Shown: piece after piece, positions 8,382 to 16,466 of the stretch | How positions within the stretch are numbered: position 1 is the stretch's first letter | Layout: every line of letters begins with the position of its first letter | Assembly (NCBI GenBank): GCA_003153315.1 | Contig: PLYA01000089.1 | Location: 1-49,806, forward strand | DNA: 49,806 nt | Reading direction: 5' to 3' | From: Bacteroidota bacterium | GTDB taxonomy: Bacteria > Bacteroidota > Bacteroidia > B-17B0 > Aurantibacillaceae | The notes under the pieces: generated by a model | What the model saw: the letters and a program-made list of their open reading frames with translations, nothing else | The model's database searches: none | Told to the model about the DNA's origin: nothing | Translations under genes and position numbers: made by a program

Positions 8382-8512
8382 GCATAACAGCAAGCAATAC
8401 CCAATGGCGGGCGAAGTGTGTAAAGAAAATTTATTGCTTTTATCAAACGTTATTGCAATGCGACAGTTGGTTGTTCCAAACCGCCACTGGGTTTGCTTGC
8501 AGAACGTTATAG
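8382..8512 (+). other. attC-like site 7
   Basis: GCATAAC to AACGTTATAG, family of site 3 and closest to it (same loop GTAAAGAAAATTTATT). Here the loop element is TGCTTTTA (8433-8440), the only site that departs from TAnnTTTA. Confidence 0.9.
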
Positions 8513-8535
8513 TGCATTTTAGCCGACGACAAACT

Positions 8536-9078
8536 ATGTTGCGACAGACCTTAATATTCATAGCACTTTTGACAACGTTGACAAACTTTAAAACATTCAG
8601 TCAATCTGACAAATATCGTTTGACAATAATTAAAAATGGCAATCGTTTTTTAGATCGACAATTCAAAACGGACACTCTTTTTAAGGACACAGTTGTTGAT
8701 TTATCAAAAAAACCTGTCGACCTTTATTTTACTCACCGACTAATGCACTTTCCATACTATATGCCGACCGGCGGACTTAAAAAAACCAACTTTCAGTCTG
8801 GAGAGTGTAATTTTAAATTTTATCCTCGGACAGTCAAATGCTATCAATATGACTCTTTAGACAGAGTGACAAGAATGCAAGTAGAAGGCAGCGGGACAAA
8901 GGGCTATTGGTATTTCAAATATGACACTTGCAATAAGTGTGACAGAATAGTTCAACTAATAAGGGACACCCGTACTTATACAATGACTTACAACGAGTAC
9001 GGAAATCTTAAACAAATTGACCAAGTAGACGGTGACATGCTTGAACATATTTATTTTGTATACCGTAAGGTGGACTAA
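8536..9078 (+). CDS. Cassette 8: exported hypothetical protein
   Basis: A 180-residue protein with a signal peptide (MLRQTLIFIALLTTLTNFKTFSQ). The C-terminal half has short stretches such as YQYDSLDRVTRMQVEG and YTMTYNEYGNLKQID that resemble YD/RHS-like repeats, but too few to assign the family. Two cysteines in CNKC (about 139-142) may be metal-binding or disulfide-forming. No T9SS domain. The start at 8536 is used because it begins the signal peptide; the longer frame to 8404 would lie inside attC site 7. Confidence 0.75.
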   Translation: MLRQTLIFIALLTTLTNFKTFSQSDKYRLTIIKNGNRFLDRQFKTDTLFKDTVVDLSKKPVDLYFTHRLMHFPYYMPTGGLKKTNFQSGECNFKFYPRTVKCYQYDSLDRVTRMQVEGSGTKGYWYFKYDTCNKCDRIVQLIRDTRTYTMTYNEYGNLKQIDQVDGDMLEHIYFVYRKVD

Positions 9079-9084
9079 AACGCA

Positions 9085-9217
9085 CTATAACACACGTCTG
9101 AAAAACATGGCGGTCGACTCGTAAACCAAAACATTTCGTATCTTTATTTTCAGTTTCACCGCCGACAAATGGTCGCTTCCAAAGCCGCCACGATTTTCAG
9201 GCGTGGGAACGTTAGCA
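9085..9217 (+). other. attC-like site 8
   Basis: CTATAAC to AACGTTAGCA. Arms CACACGTCTGAAAAACATGGCGG and GCCGCCACGATTTTCAGGCGTG. A family of its own among these sites. Loop element TATCTTTA at 9139. The cassette 8 end CTAAAACGCACTATAAC is complementary to its start TTATAGTGCATTTTAG at 8507. Confidence 0.88.
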
Positions 9218-9227
9218 CCAACAAAAT

Positions 9228-9426
9228 GCGACTCGTCCCGGGGACAAGTCGCGGTCGACAAAAATGTTTTAACACCGCAGACAGGTGACCGTATTTGTAC
9301 CCACCGACTGGGACTTTCTTTCAAAACTCATTATCATCTTGACTGATAATAATCACTCTCGTTAGTGACATCCCTCATATTCTAAAAAACACTTTTCATT
9401 CACCTTTGTCTAACAAATAAAAGTGT
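9228..9426 (+). promoter_or_regulatory. Structured leader of cassette 9
   Basis: Cassette 9 has an unusually long gene-free leader (9212-9459). It holds the recurring hairpin GCGACTCGTCCC/GGGACAAGTCGC at 9228-9252, a 7-bp inverted repeat ATTATCA/TGATAAT at 9330-9350, and an 8-bp inverted repeat ACACTTTT/AAAAGTGT at 9389-9426, which ends 33 bp before the start codon. No open frame in it looks coding. It could be a regulatory leader or the remains of another cassette gene. Confidence 0.45.
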
Positions 9427-9459
9427 GGAGTCAGCACTATAATCACTGACAACAATAAA

Positions 9460-10338
9460 ATGAAAAAATTTACAATTATCCTGACAATATTAATTACAAT
9501 GACAATTAAGACAAACGCTCAAATTCCTAATAACGGATTTGAAAACTGGACAACTACCGGTAGTTATCAAGAACCAACCGGATGGGCAACAATGAATCCA
9601 AATTCTGCAGGGCCTTTCTATTCCTGCACAGTAGGAACAGATCACTACCCGGTATCAGTTGGTAATTATTGCATGCGGTTAGAAAATAATACTTCACTAA
9701 CACAAACTACCGGCGGATGGGGTTTCGCAGTTACAGATACCATGGCTTATCCTTTTCAGCCTGCATTTCCTATTTCAGGACATCCAAACAACTTTAATGG
9801 TTATTATAAATTTCATTCATTTAATAGTGATTCCATGTGGATTAAAATAATTCTGTTTCAAAATGGGACAATCGTTTGTTCTCCGGATTTTATTACAGGT
9901 ATTGATGCTTCAACATGGACTTCTTTTACCATCCCACTTATTTATACTTCAGCCGATAGCGCTACAATATTGATGGCTCCCTTTTATCCAAATGGGCCAA
10001 CCAGTGGACCCAAAGGTAATTCAGTGCTAAAAGTTGATAACCTTAGTTTTGATTCGCTAATAACTGTGGGTATTGCTGATTTTGAAGTGGAAAATAAAAT
10101 TTCTGTTTCTCCGAATCCATTTACTTCAACGACAACTTTACGGACAGGCAAAGTTTTAAAAGATGCTATCTTGACAGTTTACAACTCATTCGGACAACAA
10201 GTAAAACAAATAAAAAATATTTCAGGACAGTCAGTTGCTCTTTCTCGTGACAACCTCTCAAGCGGACTGTACTTCATTCAAATAACACAAGACAATAAAG
10301 CATTCTCAATAGACAAATTAGTAATCACGGACAACTAA
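9460..10338 (+). CDS. Cassette 9: T9SS-secreted protein
   Basis: A 292-residue secreted protein. Signal peptide MKKFTIILTILITMTIKTNAQ, then IPNNGFENWTTTGSYQEPTGWATMN, which opens a jelly-roll-type module (about 22-205) found in many Bacteroidota extracellular proteins. The C-terminal about 80 residues (VSPNPFTSTTTLRTG... LSSGLYFIQITQDNKAFSIDKLVITD) are a type A T9SS sorting domain. Binding partner unknown. The gene has the longest leader of the array, with several small inverted repeats. Confidence 0.83.
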   Translation: MKKFTIILTILITMTIKTNAQIPNNGFENWTTTGSYQEPTGWATMNPNSAGPFYSCTVGTDHYPVSVGNYCMRLENNTSLTQTTGGWGFAVTDTMAYPFQPAFPISGHPNNFNGYYKFHSFNSDSMWIKIILFQNGTIVCSPDFITGIDASTWTSFTIPLIYTSADSATILMAPFYPNGPTSGPKGNSVLKVDNLSFDSLITVGIADFEVENKISVSPNPFTSTTTLRTGKVLKDAILTVYNSFGQQVKQIKNISGQSVALSRDNLSSGLYFIQITQDNKAFSIDKLVITDN

Positions 10339-10456
10339 TCCGACCATACAAAGTAAAATGCGCTCGCGAACAGGTAACCTTATTTGTATCGCGACCATAA
10401 TACAAATACATCTGTGGACAAGTGCCTCGTTGTGTAATGTTTGTAGCATTTGCAGG

Positions 10457-10586
10457 TGCTAACACACGGCAATACGCAAAACGGCTGACTCGGTAACGAA
10501 ATATTTTGTACTTTTATTTATCCGTTCTCACGGGTGACACATTACGGTTTCAAAACCGTTCTGCGTTTGCCGTGGGAACGTTAGGG
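10457..10586 (+). other. attC-like site 9
   Basis: TGCTAAC to AACGTTAGGG. Arms ACGGCAATACGCAAAACGG and CCGTTCTGCGTTTGCCGT. It matches site 12 almost base for base (one difference seen inside the site, apart from the cassette-specific cores). Loop element TACTTTTA at 10509. Confidence 0.9.
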
Positions 10587-10595
10587 TGCATTGCA

Positions 10596-11078
10596 ATGGA
10601 CTTCAATAATACGGCGGACATACAAGCGAATGGCTTTACGGGTTTTAAAAAAATCTCGGACTTGTGGACTGACCATTCTTGCATACCCGACACTAAAGGC
10701 GTTTATCTCGTGCTGACACCGACACCAAAGAGACCAGCTTTTCTCACAACAGGTGTTGGTGGTTTCTTTAAAGGTAAAAATCCAAATGTAACCGTGGACG
10801 TGTTAATGGACAATTGGGTTGGTGACGCGCAAGTAGTTTACATTGGTAAAGCGACCAGTCTTCGTAAAAGACTAAAACAATATTTACGTTTCGGACAAAC
10901 CAATAACGTAGGACATTACGGCGGACGTTATATATGGCAATTAAAAAATCACGCTGACTTATTATTTTGTTGGCAAACTACAAGCGACCAAATACCGGGT
11001 GACGTAGAGCAAGAATTAATCAATAGTTTCCGTGGACAATTTAATAACCGTAGACCCTTTGCTAACTTGACTGGGTAG
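10596..11078 (+). CDS. Cassette 10: GIY-YIG nuclease-like protein
   Basis: A 160-residue protein with a GIY-YIG domain. KGVYLVL (about 38-44) is the GIY strand; VVYIGKATSLRKRLKQY (about 84-100) gives the YIG strand and the helix with the catalytic Arg; a downstream Glu in VEQELINSF (about 138) and Asn in RRPFAN complete the pattern. A loop of about 30 residues separates the two strands. Members of the family cut DNA in repair, restriction or homing. The missing partner domain leaves the role open; with the Mrr gene it makes two nucleases in the array. The start at 10596 is chosen because the longer frame begins inside attC site 9. Confidence 0.82.
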   Translation: MDFNNTADIQANGFTGFKKISDLWTDHSCIPDTKGVYLVLTPTPKRPAFLTTGVGGFFKGKNPNVTVDVLMDNWVGDAQVVYIGKATSLRKRLKQYLRFGQTNNVGHYGGRYIWQLKNHADLLFCWQTTSDQIPGDVEQELINSFRGQFNNRRPFANLTG

Positions 11079-11089
11079 TTGCAACGACA

Positions 11090-11223
11090 CCCTAACAGCG
11101 CCCAGAATTCCAAGCGGTCGACGCCGTAACGATTTTATTTGTACCTTTAAATTAACTTTGCTCCCAGCCGACTGTGATTTCATTCCAAAGTCCGCTCGGA
11201 AATCTGGGCGCAAAACGTTATGT
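11090..11223 (+). other. attC-like site 10
   Basis: CCCTAAC to AACGTTATGT, family of sites 1 and 14. Arms GCGCCCAGAATTCCAAGCGG and CCGCTCGGAAATCTGGGCGC. Loop element TACCTTTA at 11142. It overlaps no gene; cassette 10 ends 11 bp upstream. Confidence 0.9.
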
Positions 11224-11361
11224 GTAAAGTACCCAGTGACAAAAAACCGAATCTGGTACGACGGCTTCAACCACTTATTTGTTAAAAGCGACCAGTTATA
11301 AAGTCGACTTGTTCTCTAACTTAATTTGACTTAAATTCGAATATCATTAAACGCCGGCAAT

Positions 11362-12642
11362 ATGAAAAAATTTTTACTTCTTATTTCACTTGTTTATATT
11401 GGACAAGTAAATGCACAGACTTGGGTGACGATACCTGACGCCAACTTTGTTTCGTGCCTTCAGGCTATTGTGCCGGCAGCCATGAATGGTAATCAATTAA
11501 ATACAAGTAGCACCTTAGTTACAACAACTACACATACAATAAATGTTAGTAGTAGAAGTATTGCAAACTTAAGTGGTATTCAATTCTTCACATCACTTAC
11601 TTATTTAAATTGCCAAAACAATGTTTTAACAAGTTTGCCAACTTTGCCGAACTCGCTTACCTATTTAAATTGTGCCGATAATACCTATTTGTCATCTCTT
11701 CCTGCATTGCCTAATTCACTTTATTATCTATTATGTGATGCTTCAGGTATTACTACTCTACCTACATTACCTAATTCTCTTACTTACTTGATTTGTCGAT
11801 CTAATAATTTAACAACTCTCCCTACCTTACCTAATTCTCTTACTTATTTAGATTGCCAATTTAATTCTTTAACAGGTTTACCTTCTTTACCTAATTTACT
11901 TGATACCTTAATTTGCGAAAATAATTCTTTACACAATATTCCTGCATTGCCAAATTCTCTTATTTATTTGGACTGTTTTAATAATTCTTTAACAAGCCTT
12001 CCTGTTTTATCTAATTCACTTGTTTATTTAAATTGCAATCAAAATGTAATAACAAGTCTTCCTATTTTACCTAATTCTCTTTATTATTTAACATGTGTCG
12101 TTAATCATATAACAAGCCTTCCAGCTTTACCTAATTCGCTTCATTATTTTAATTGCAATAATAACTATTTAACAAGTCTTCCTATGTTGCCTGATTCTCT
12201 TAATTATTTATCCTGCCAAAACAACTACATAACATGTTTTCCAACTTTCCCTAATTCTATTACGTCTTTAATTATAATTGGTAATTCATATAATTGTTTA
12301 CCAAACTATGTTGCAGGCTTTAATTCTTCTAATTCCGCACCACTTTGCGCAGCAGGCAATCCAAATGGTTGTGCAGTTGCAACTGGAATAGAACAAATAA
12401 CTTTTACTAAAACTCTAGTAGAGGTTTACCCCAATCCAACAAGCGACCAGTTCTATATTGAAACAAACGTGACTGACAAACTAAACGTGGACTTGTATGA
12501 TGTAAACGGCAGACACGTGTTCAGCAAAAGCATAAGTGACAAATCAAATATTGACGTTACAACTTTAGACAATGGTATATATACATTGACAATAAATACC
12601 GTTGGCAACGTAACAAATAAAAAATTAGTTATCTTACATTGA
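11362..12642 (+). CDS. Cassette 11: leucine-rich repeat T9SS protein
   Basis: A 426-residue secreted protein: signal peptide MKKFLLLISLVYIGQVNAQ, then about eleven leucine-rich repeats of 20-21 residues with the consensus LPNSLTYLxCxxNxLTSLPxL (about 80-310), then a T9SS type A sorting domain (VYPNPTSDQFYIETN... LDNGIYTLTINTVG). Repeats of the LPNSLxxLxCxxN type occur in Bacteroidota surface proteins and would give a curved binding surface. The repeats are about 60 bp each and similar enough to expand or contract. The sorting-domain DNA is very close to that of cassettes 13 and 14. The leader (11224-11361) shows nothing recognisable. Confidence 0.9.
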   Translation: MKKFLLLISLVYIGQVNAQTWVTIPDANFVSCLQAIVPAAMNGNQLNTSSTLVTTTTHTINVSSRSIANLSGIQFFTSLTYLNCQNNVLTSLPTLPNSLTYLNCADNTYLSSLPALPNSLYYLLCDASGITTLPTLPNSLTYLICRSNNLTTLPTLPNSLTYLDCQFNSLTGLPSLPNLLDTLICENNSLHNIPALPNSLIYLDCFNNSLTSLPVLSNSLVYLNCNQNVITSLPILPNSLYYLTCVVNHITSLPALPNSLHYFNCNNNYLTSLPMLPDSLNYLSCQNNYITCFPTFPNSITSLIIIGNSYNCLPNYVAGFNSSNSAPLCAAGNPNGCAVATGIEQITFTKTLVEVYPNPTSDQFYIETNVTDKLNVDLYDVNGRHVFSKSISDKSNIDVTTLDNGIYTLTINTVGNVTNKKLVILH

Positions 12643-12719
12643 CAAATTATTCTTTGCTCGGCAGACATTTTGTATAGCGGACATGTGGTTGTTGTATAAG
12701 CAGGACAAGGGTGCTCTAC

Positions 12720-12852
12720 ACATAACAGCAGTCTGAATTTCAAGCAGGCGAAGTCGGTAAACGAAAATTTGTATCTTTAACTTAACTTTTGTGCTTGGTT
12801 GAGAGTTGGTCGTTTCAAACCCGCTCGAAAATCAGGCTGCCAAACGTTAGGC
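12720..12852 (+). other. attC-like site 11
   Basis: ACATAAC to AACGTTAGGC. Arms AGCAGTCTGAATTTCAAGC and CCCGCTCGAAAATCAGGCTG. Loop element TATCTTTA at 12772. The cassette 11 end GGGTGCTCTACACATAAC is complementary to its start TTATGTGTAAAGTACCC at 11218. Confidence 0.88.
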
Positions 12853-12867
12853 ACAAAGCGGTCGACC

Positions 12868-14583
12868 ATGAAAAAATTGTTTTCCATATTCATATTTTTT
12901 TCTCTCCTGACAAAATTCTCAGCGGACGGACAGAACACAAATAACTATTGGTATTTTGGGAATCATGCAGAAATCTATTTTGACAGTTCAGGAATTCATT
13001 CGACTACAGGAAATGTATTTGCAGCAGAAGGAACAGCATCAATCTCTAATGGCTGTGGACTTTTATTCTATACCGACGGTGACACTGTTTGGAATAAAAA
13101 TCATCAGATGATGATTAATGGCTTTAATATTGGAGGTAAATGCGCAGCTTTTAATAGGTCTTCAAGTACACAAGCAGCTTTAATTGTGCGTCAACCAACA
13201 TCAGATTCAATTTTTTATATTTTCACTACCGATTGTGTTGAAGACCTTCTTGTTGACGGACTACGATATTCAATTGTCAATATGAATTTGAACGCAGGCT
13301 TTGGAGAAGTTATTCTCAAAAATCAGCCCTTGTTTGCTAATGCCGAAGAAAAACTTACTGCCTCTAAACATTCAAACGGTTGTGATATTTGGATTATTTC
13401 TCATGAATTCACAACAAATAATTTTTATTCATACTTACTTACGAGCACAGGATTAAATTTAACTCCTGTAATTTCGCCCGCTGGACAAATACATCAATGT
13501 AATAACCCAAATTACCCAAATGGTCGCGGGTATTTAAAAGCATCGCCAAATGGTGAATTGCTTATCAATGTAAATCCGGACGCAGCATATTCGTATTGTG
13601 ACACAACACTCCCTGAAGTTTTTAATTTTAATAAGTTAAATGGAATAATCACTTCCAGTTTTGTATTTCCAAAAGACACTGATTATTGGTGGTCTTCTTA
13701 TAGTGCTTGGACAATTCCTTTTTATGGCGCATCATTTTCACCTGACAATTCAAAATTATATTTAAGCAGCGGTTTTTACGGACCAAATCTTTACCAATTT
13801 AATTTAAACGCGGGTTCGCCCGCAAACATAGTTGCCTCAAAAACATTTTTAGCTTACCCATATCCGTTTCCATTTTCTCCTTACAATATTCCAACTTCAC
13901 TTGTAAATGCTCCCGATGGTAAAATGTATGTCGCACAAAGATGGAGGAATTATTTAGGTGTTATTAATAATCCAGATTCATTGGGACTTGCCTGTAATTA
14001 TGTCGACTCTGCATTCAATCTTACAAATGGTACAATGAATGATTGGGGCGGACTTCCTAATTTTTTTGAAGATTACATTAATGCAAAAACATTAAAATCG
14101 AATTTCTCATTCTCTACAGTTGGCAATACAGTTAACTTTACCAATAATTCTTTAGGTGCAATTAGTTATTTTTGGAACTTTGGCGACGACAGTACAAGTA
14201 CTTTACAAAATCCAATTCATACATATTTAGGTTCAGGTTTCTTTACTGTCAGTTTAATTGCAAGAGACAGCTTATGCAATATTGATAAAATTTGCTATAC
14301 TATTTATATTTCTCCCACGACTGGAGTAATTGAAATCGCTGACAATTTTCATTTTACCGTTTTTCCAAATCCATTCGACAATACTATAAATATTGAATTT
14401 CAGTTAAAAGACAATTTTCAACTTGACTTGTACAATGCAATGGGACAAAAAATAAAAAGCTTTAATATTATTGACAAACAAAAAACTACAATACAACTTG
14501 GAGACAATTTAAATTCAGGAATTTATTTTCTTCAAGTTAAAAACAAACAATTCATAGCGACCAAAAAACTGACAAAACAATAA
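12868..14583 (+). CDS. Cassette 12: PKD-domain T9SS protein
   Basis: A 571-residue secreted protein. After the signal peptide (MKKLFSIFIFFSLLTKFSADGQ) comes a beta-propeller-like region starting NYWYFGNHAEIYFDSSGI and LLFYTDGDTVWNKNHQMM, a layout common in Bacteroidota gliding-associated surface proteins. A PKD domain follows at about 410-480 (NTVNFTNNSLGAISYFWNFGDDST...NPIHTY), then a T9SS type A domain (VFPNPFDNTINIEF... LNSGIYFLQVKNKQ). It is a relative of cassette 13, which has the first region but no PKD. The start at 12868 begins the signal peptide; the longer frame would start in attC site 11. Confidence 0.87.
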   Translation: MKKLFSIFIFFSLLTKFSADGQNTNNYWYFGNHAEIYFDSSGIHSTTGNVFAAEGTASISNGCGLLFYTDGDTVWNKNHQMMINGFNIGGKCAAFNRSSSTQAALIVRQPTSDSIFYIFTTDCVEDLLVDGLRYSIVNMNLNAGFGEVILKNQPLFANAEEKLTASKHSNGCDIWIISHEFTTNNFYSYLLTSTGLNLTPVISPAGQIHQCNNPNYPNGRGYLKASPNGELLINVNPDAAYSYCDTTLPEVFNFNKLNGIITSSFVFPKDTDYWWSSYSAWTIPFYGASFSPDNSKLYLSSGFYGPNLYQFNLNAGSPANIVASKTFLAYPYPFPFSPYNIPTSLVNAPDGKMYVAQRWRNYLGVINNPDSLGLACNYVDSAFNLTNGTMNDWGGLPNFFEDYINAKTLKSNFSFSTVGNTVNFTNNSLGAISYFWNFGDDSTSTLQNPIHTYLGSGFFTVSLIARDSLCNIDKICYTIYISPTTGVIEIADNFHFTVFPNPFDNTINIEFQLKDNFQLDLYNAMGQKIKSFNIIDKQKTTIQLGDNLNSGIYFLQVKNKQFIATKKLTKQ

Positions 14584-14648
14584 CGCATGTGACAAATAAT
14601 TCGGCGGACATTTTGTACAGCGTTGTGTAGTGTTAGTAACCGCTCAGT

Positions 14649-14778
14649 GCCTAACACACGGCAATACGCAAAACGGCTGACTCGGTAACGAAATATTTTG
14701 TACTTTTATTTATCCGTTCTCACGGGTGACACATTACGGTTTCAAAACCGTTCTGCGTTTGCCGCGGGAACGTTAGGT
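14649..14778 (+). other. attC-like site 12
   Basis: GCCTAAC to AACGTTAGGT. Nearly identical to site 9 although cassettes 9 and 12 are otherwise unlike. Loop element TACTTTTA at 14701. Preceded at 14601-14639 by TCGGCGGACATTTTGTACAG and TTGTGTAGTGTTAGTA, a tail shared with cassettes 4 and 5. Confidence 0.9.
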
Positions 14779-14820
14779 ATAACACGCCCGACAGACAACT
14801 GACTTCTGACAATTGACAAT

Positions 14821-16257
14821 ATGAAAAAAATCCTACTTCTTTTTTTAATCACTTGTGACACTTTCACAATAAAAGCGCAAGTCGGTAAAGAAGCTTGGCA
14901 TTGGCAATTTGGTACAAACGCAGCTTTAGACTTTAGTAGTGGAAGCCCCGTTATTGGGACAAGTAATATCAACACACATGAAGGCTGTGCATCTATTAGC
15001 GACCGTAATACAGGCCAGTTGCTTTTTTATACAGATGGAGATTCGGTTTGGGATAAAAATAATATCAGAATGCCAAATGGGATAGGTTTAATTAATGGAA
15101 TTCAGGGAACAACTACACAAGGAGCAACAATAGTACCAAGGCCAGGCACAAATAATATTTATTATATCATTACTGCTTACGACGAGGCTCAACCAAATTA
15201 TGGAGTTTACTATTCTATCGTCGACATGAATTTAAACGGCGGACTTGGTGATGTTACTACAAAAAATGTATTATTAACTGCTCCACTTGTGACTGAAAAG
15301 GTAGTAGCTACGCGACATTGCAATGGTACAGATTATTGGATTTTAACCCATCCATTTAATTCAAACAACTTTAATGCCTACTTGGTAAATTCCTTGGGCA
15401 TCGATTCAACACCAGTTGTATCAAGTATTGGTGCCATAGAACAAAATATTTGTTGTGGTGGTTTTGAAGCAACTGGGTATTTAAAAGTATCGCCGAATGG
15501 AAAAAAACTTGCTTTATGCTTATATATATTTTCACCCAAACCAATAATTGAAATATATGATTTCGATAATTCAACCGGAATTGTAAGTAATTTAATTACC
15601 ATACAAATAAATGGAGGAAATTATAATGGTGCTTATGGATGTAGTTTTTCTCCTGACAATACGAAGTTGTATGCTACTGTTTCGGGTGGTTCAATAAATC
15701 GACTTTTACAGTTTGATTTAAGTAGTGGCGTACAAAGTACAATTCTTGCTTCTTGTGATTCACTATTTACAAGCAATAATCATTGGGCAGGTGGTCTGCA
15801 AATTGCTCCAAATGGAAAAATATATGTGGCTAATCAAAACTCTGATAGTATTGGTGTAATTAATTCCCCAAACAGTTTAGGCACAGCTTGCAATTATCAG
15901 TACAATGCATTTCGTTTATCTAACAATACAATTTCTGGCTGGGGCTTTCCCAATTTCATTGATGCGGGTTTAAGCCCAACATATACTTGCACAAGTACAA
16001 ATATAAACGAGGCATTACTAACGAACAGAAGCGTGACAATTTATCCAAATCCAACAATCGACCAGTTCTTCATCGAAGCAAACACAACGGACAAACTAAG
16101 CGTGGACTTGTATGACGTAAACGGCAGACACGTGTTCAGTTCAAACGTAAGGGACAAATCAAATATTAACGTAGCAACTTTGGACAATGGTATTTATACA
16201 ATGACAATAAAATCTGTTCACCTCGTGGCAAATAAAAAATTAGTTATTGTTCGGTAG
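14821..16257 (+). CDS. Cassette 13: T9SS-secreted propeller-like protein
   Basis: A 478-residue secreted protein. Signal peptide MKKILLLFLITCDTFTIKAQ, then a region with the same motifs as cassette 12 (WHWQFGTNAALDFSSG, LLFYTDGDSVWDKNNIRMPNG, SPNGKKLALCLY, APNGKIYVANQNSDSIGVI), probably a beta-propeller. The T9SS type A domain (IYPNPTIDQFFIEAN... LDNGIYTMTIKSVH) is nearly the same at DNA level as in cassettes 11 and 14. Unlike cassette 12 it has no PKD domain. Its leader TTAGGTATAACACGCCCGAC is shared with cassette 14. Confidence 0.87.
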   Translation: MKKILLLFLITCDTFTIKAQVGKEAWHWQFGTNAALDFSSGSPVIGTSNINTHEGCASISDRNTGQLLFYTDGDSVWDKNNIRMPNGIGLINGIQGTTTQGATIVPRPGTNNIYYIITAYDEAQPNYGVYYSIVDMNLNGGLGDVTTKNVLLTAPLVTEKVVATRHCNGTDYWILTHPFNSNNFNAYLVNSLGIDSTPVVSSIGAIEQNICCGGFEATGYLKVSPNGKKLALCLYIFSPKPIIEIYDFDNSTGIVSNLITIQINGGNYNGAYGCSFSPDNTKLYATVSGGSINRLLQFDLSSGVQSTILASCDSLFTSNNHWAGGLQIAPNGKIYVANQNSDSIGVINSPNSLGTACNYQYNAFRLSNNTISGWGFPNFIDAGLSPTYTCTSTNINEALLTNRSVTIYPNPTIDQFFIEANTTDKLSVDLYDVNGRHVFSSNVRDKSNINVATLDNGIYTMTIKSVHLVANKKLVIVR

Positions 16258-16301
16258 ACACGTAAATGCGTGACGTGTCCAGCAGAACAAGGGCGTGATA
16301 T

Positions 16302-16431
16302 ACCTAACAGCAAGCAATACCCAATGGCGTGTGACCTCTAAACCGAAACATTTTTTTCTTATATTTACATTATGCAAGCCGACACATTGCGCTTTCAAAA
16401 CGCCACTGGGTTTGCTTGCAAAACGTTAGGT
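16302..16431 (+). other. attC-like site 13
   Basis: ACCTAAC to AACGTTAGGT, family of site 3, loop element TATATTTA at 16360. The pairing between cassette start (14773) and cassette end (to 16308) extends over about 18 bases with one mismatch, the clearest case in the array. Confidence 0.92.
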
Positions 16432-16466
16432 ATAACACGCCCGACAGACCACTATAAATTGACAAC

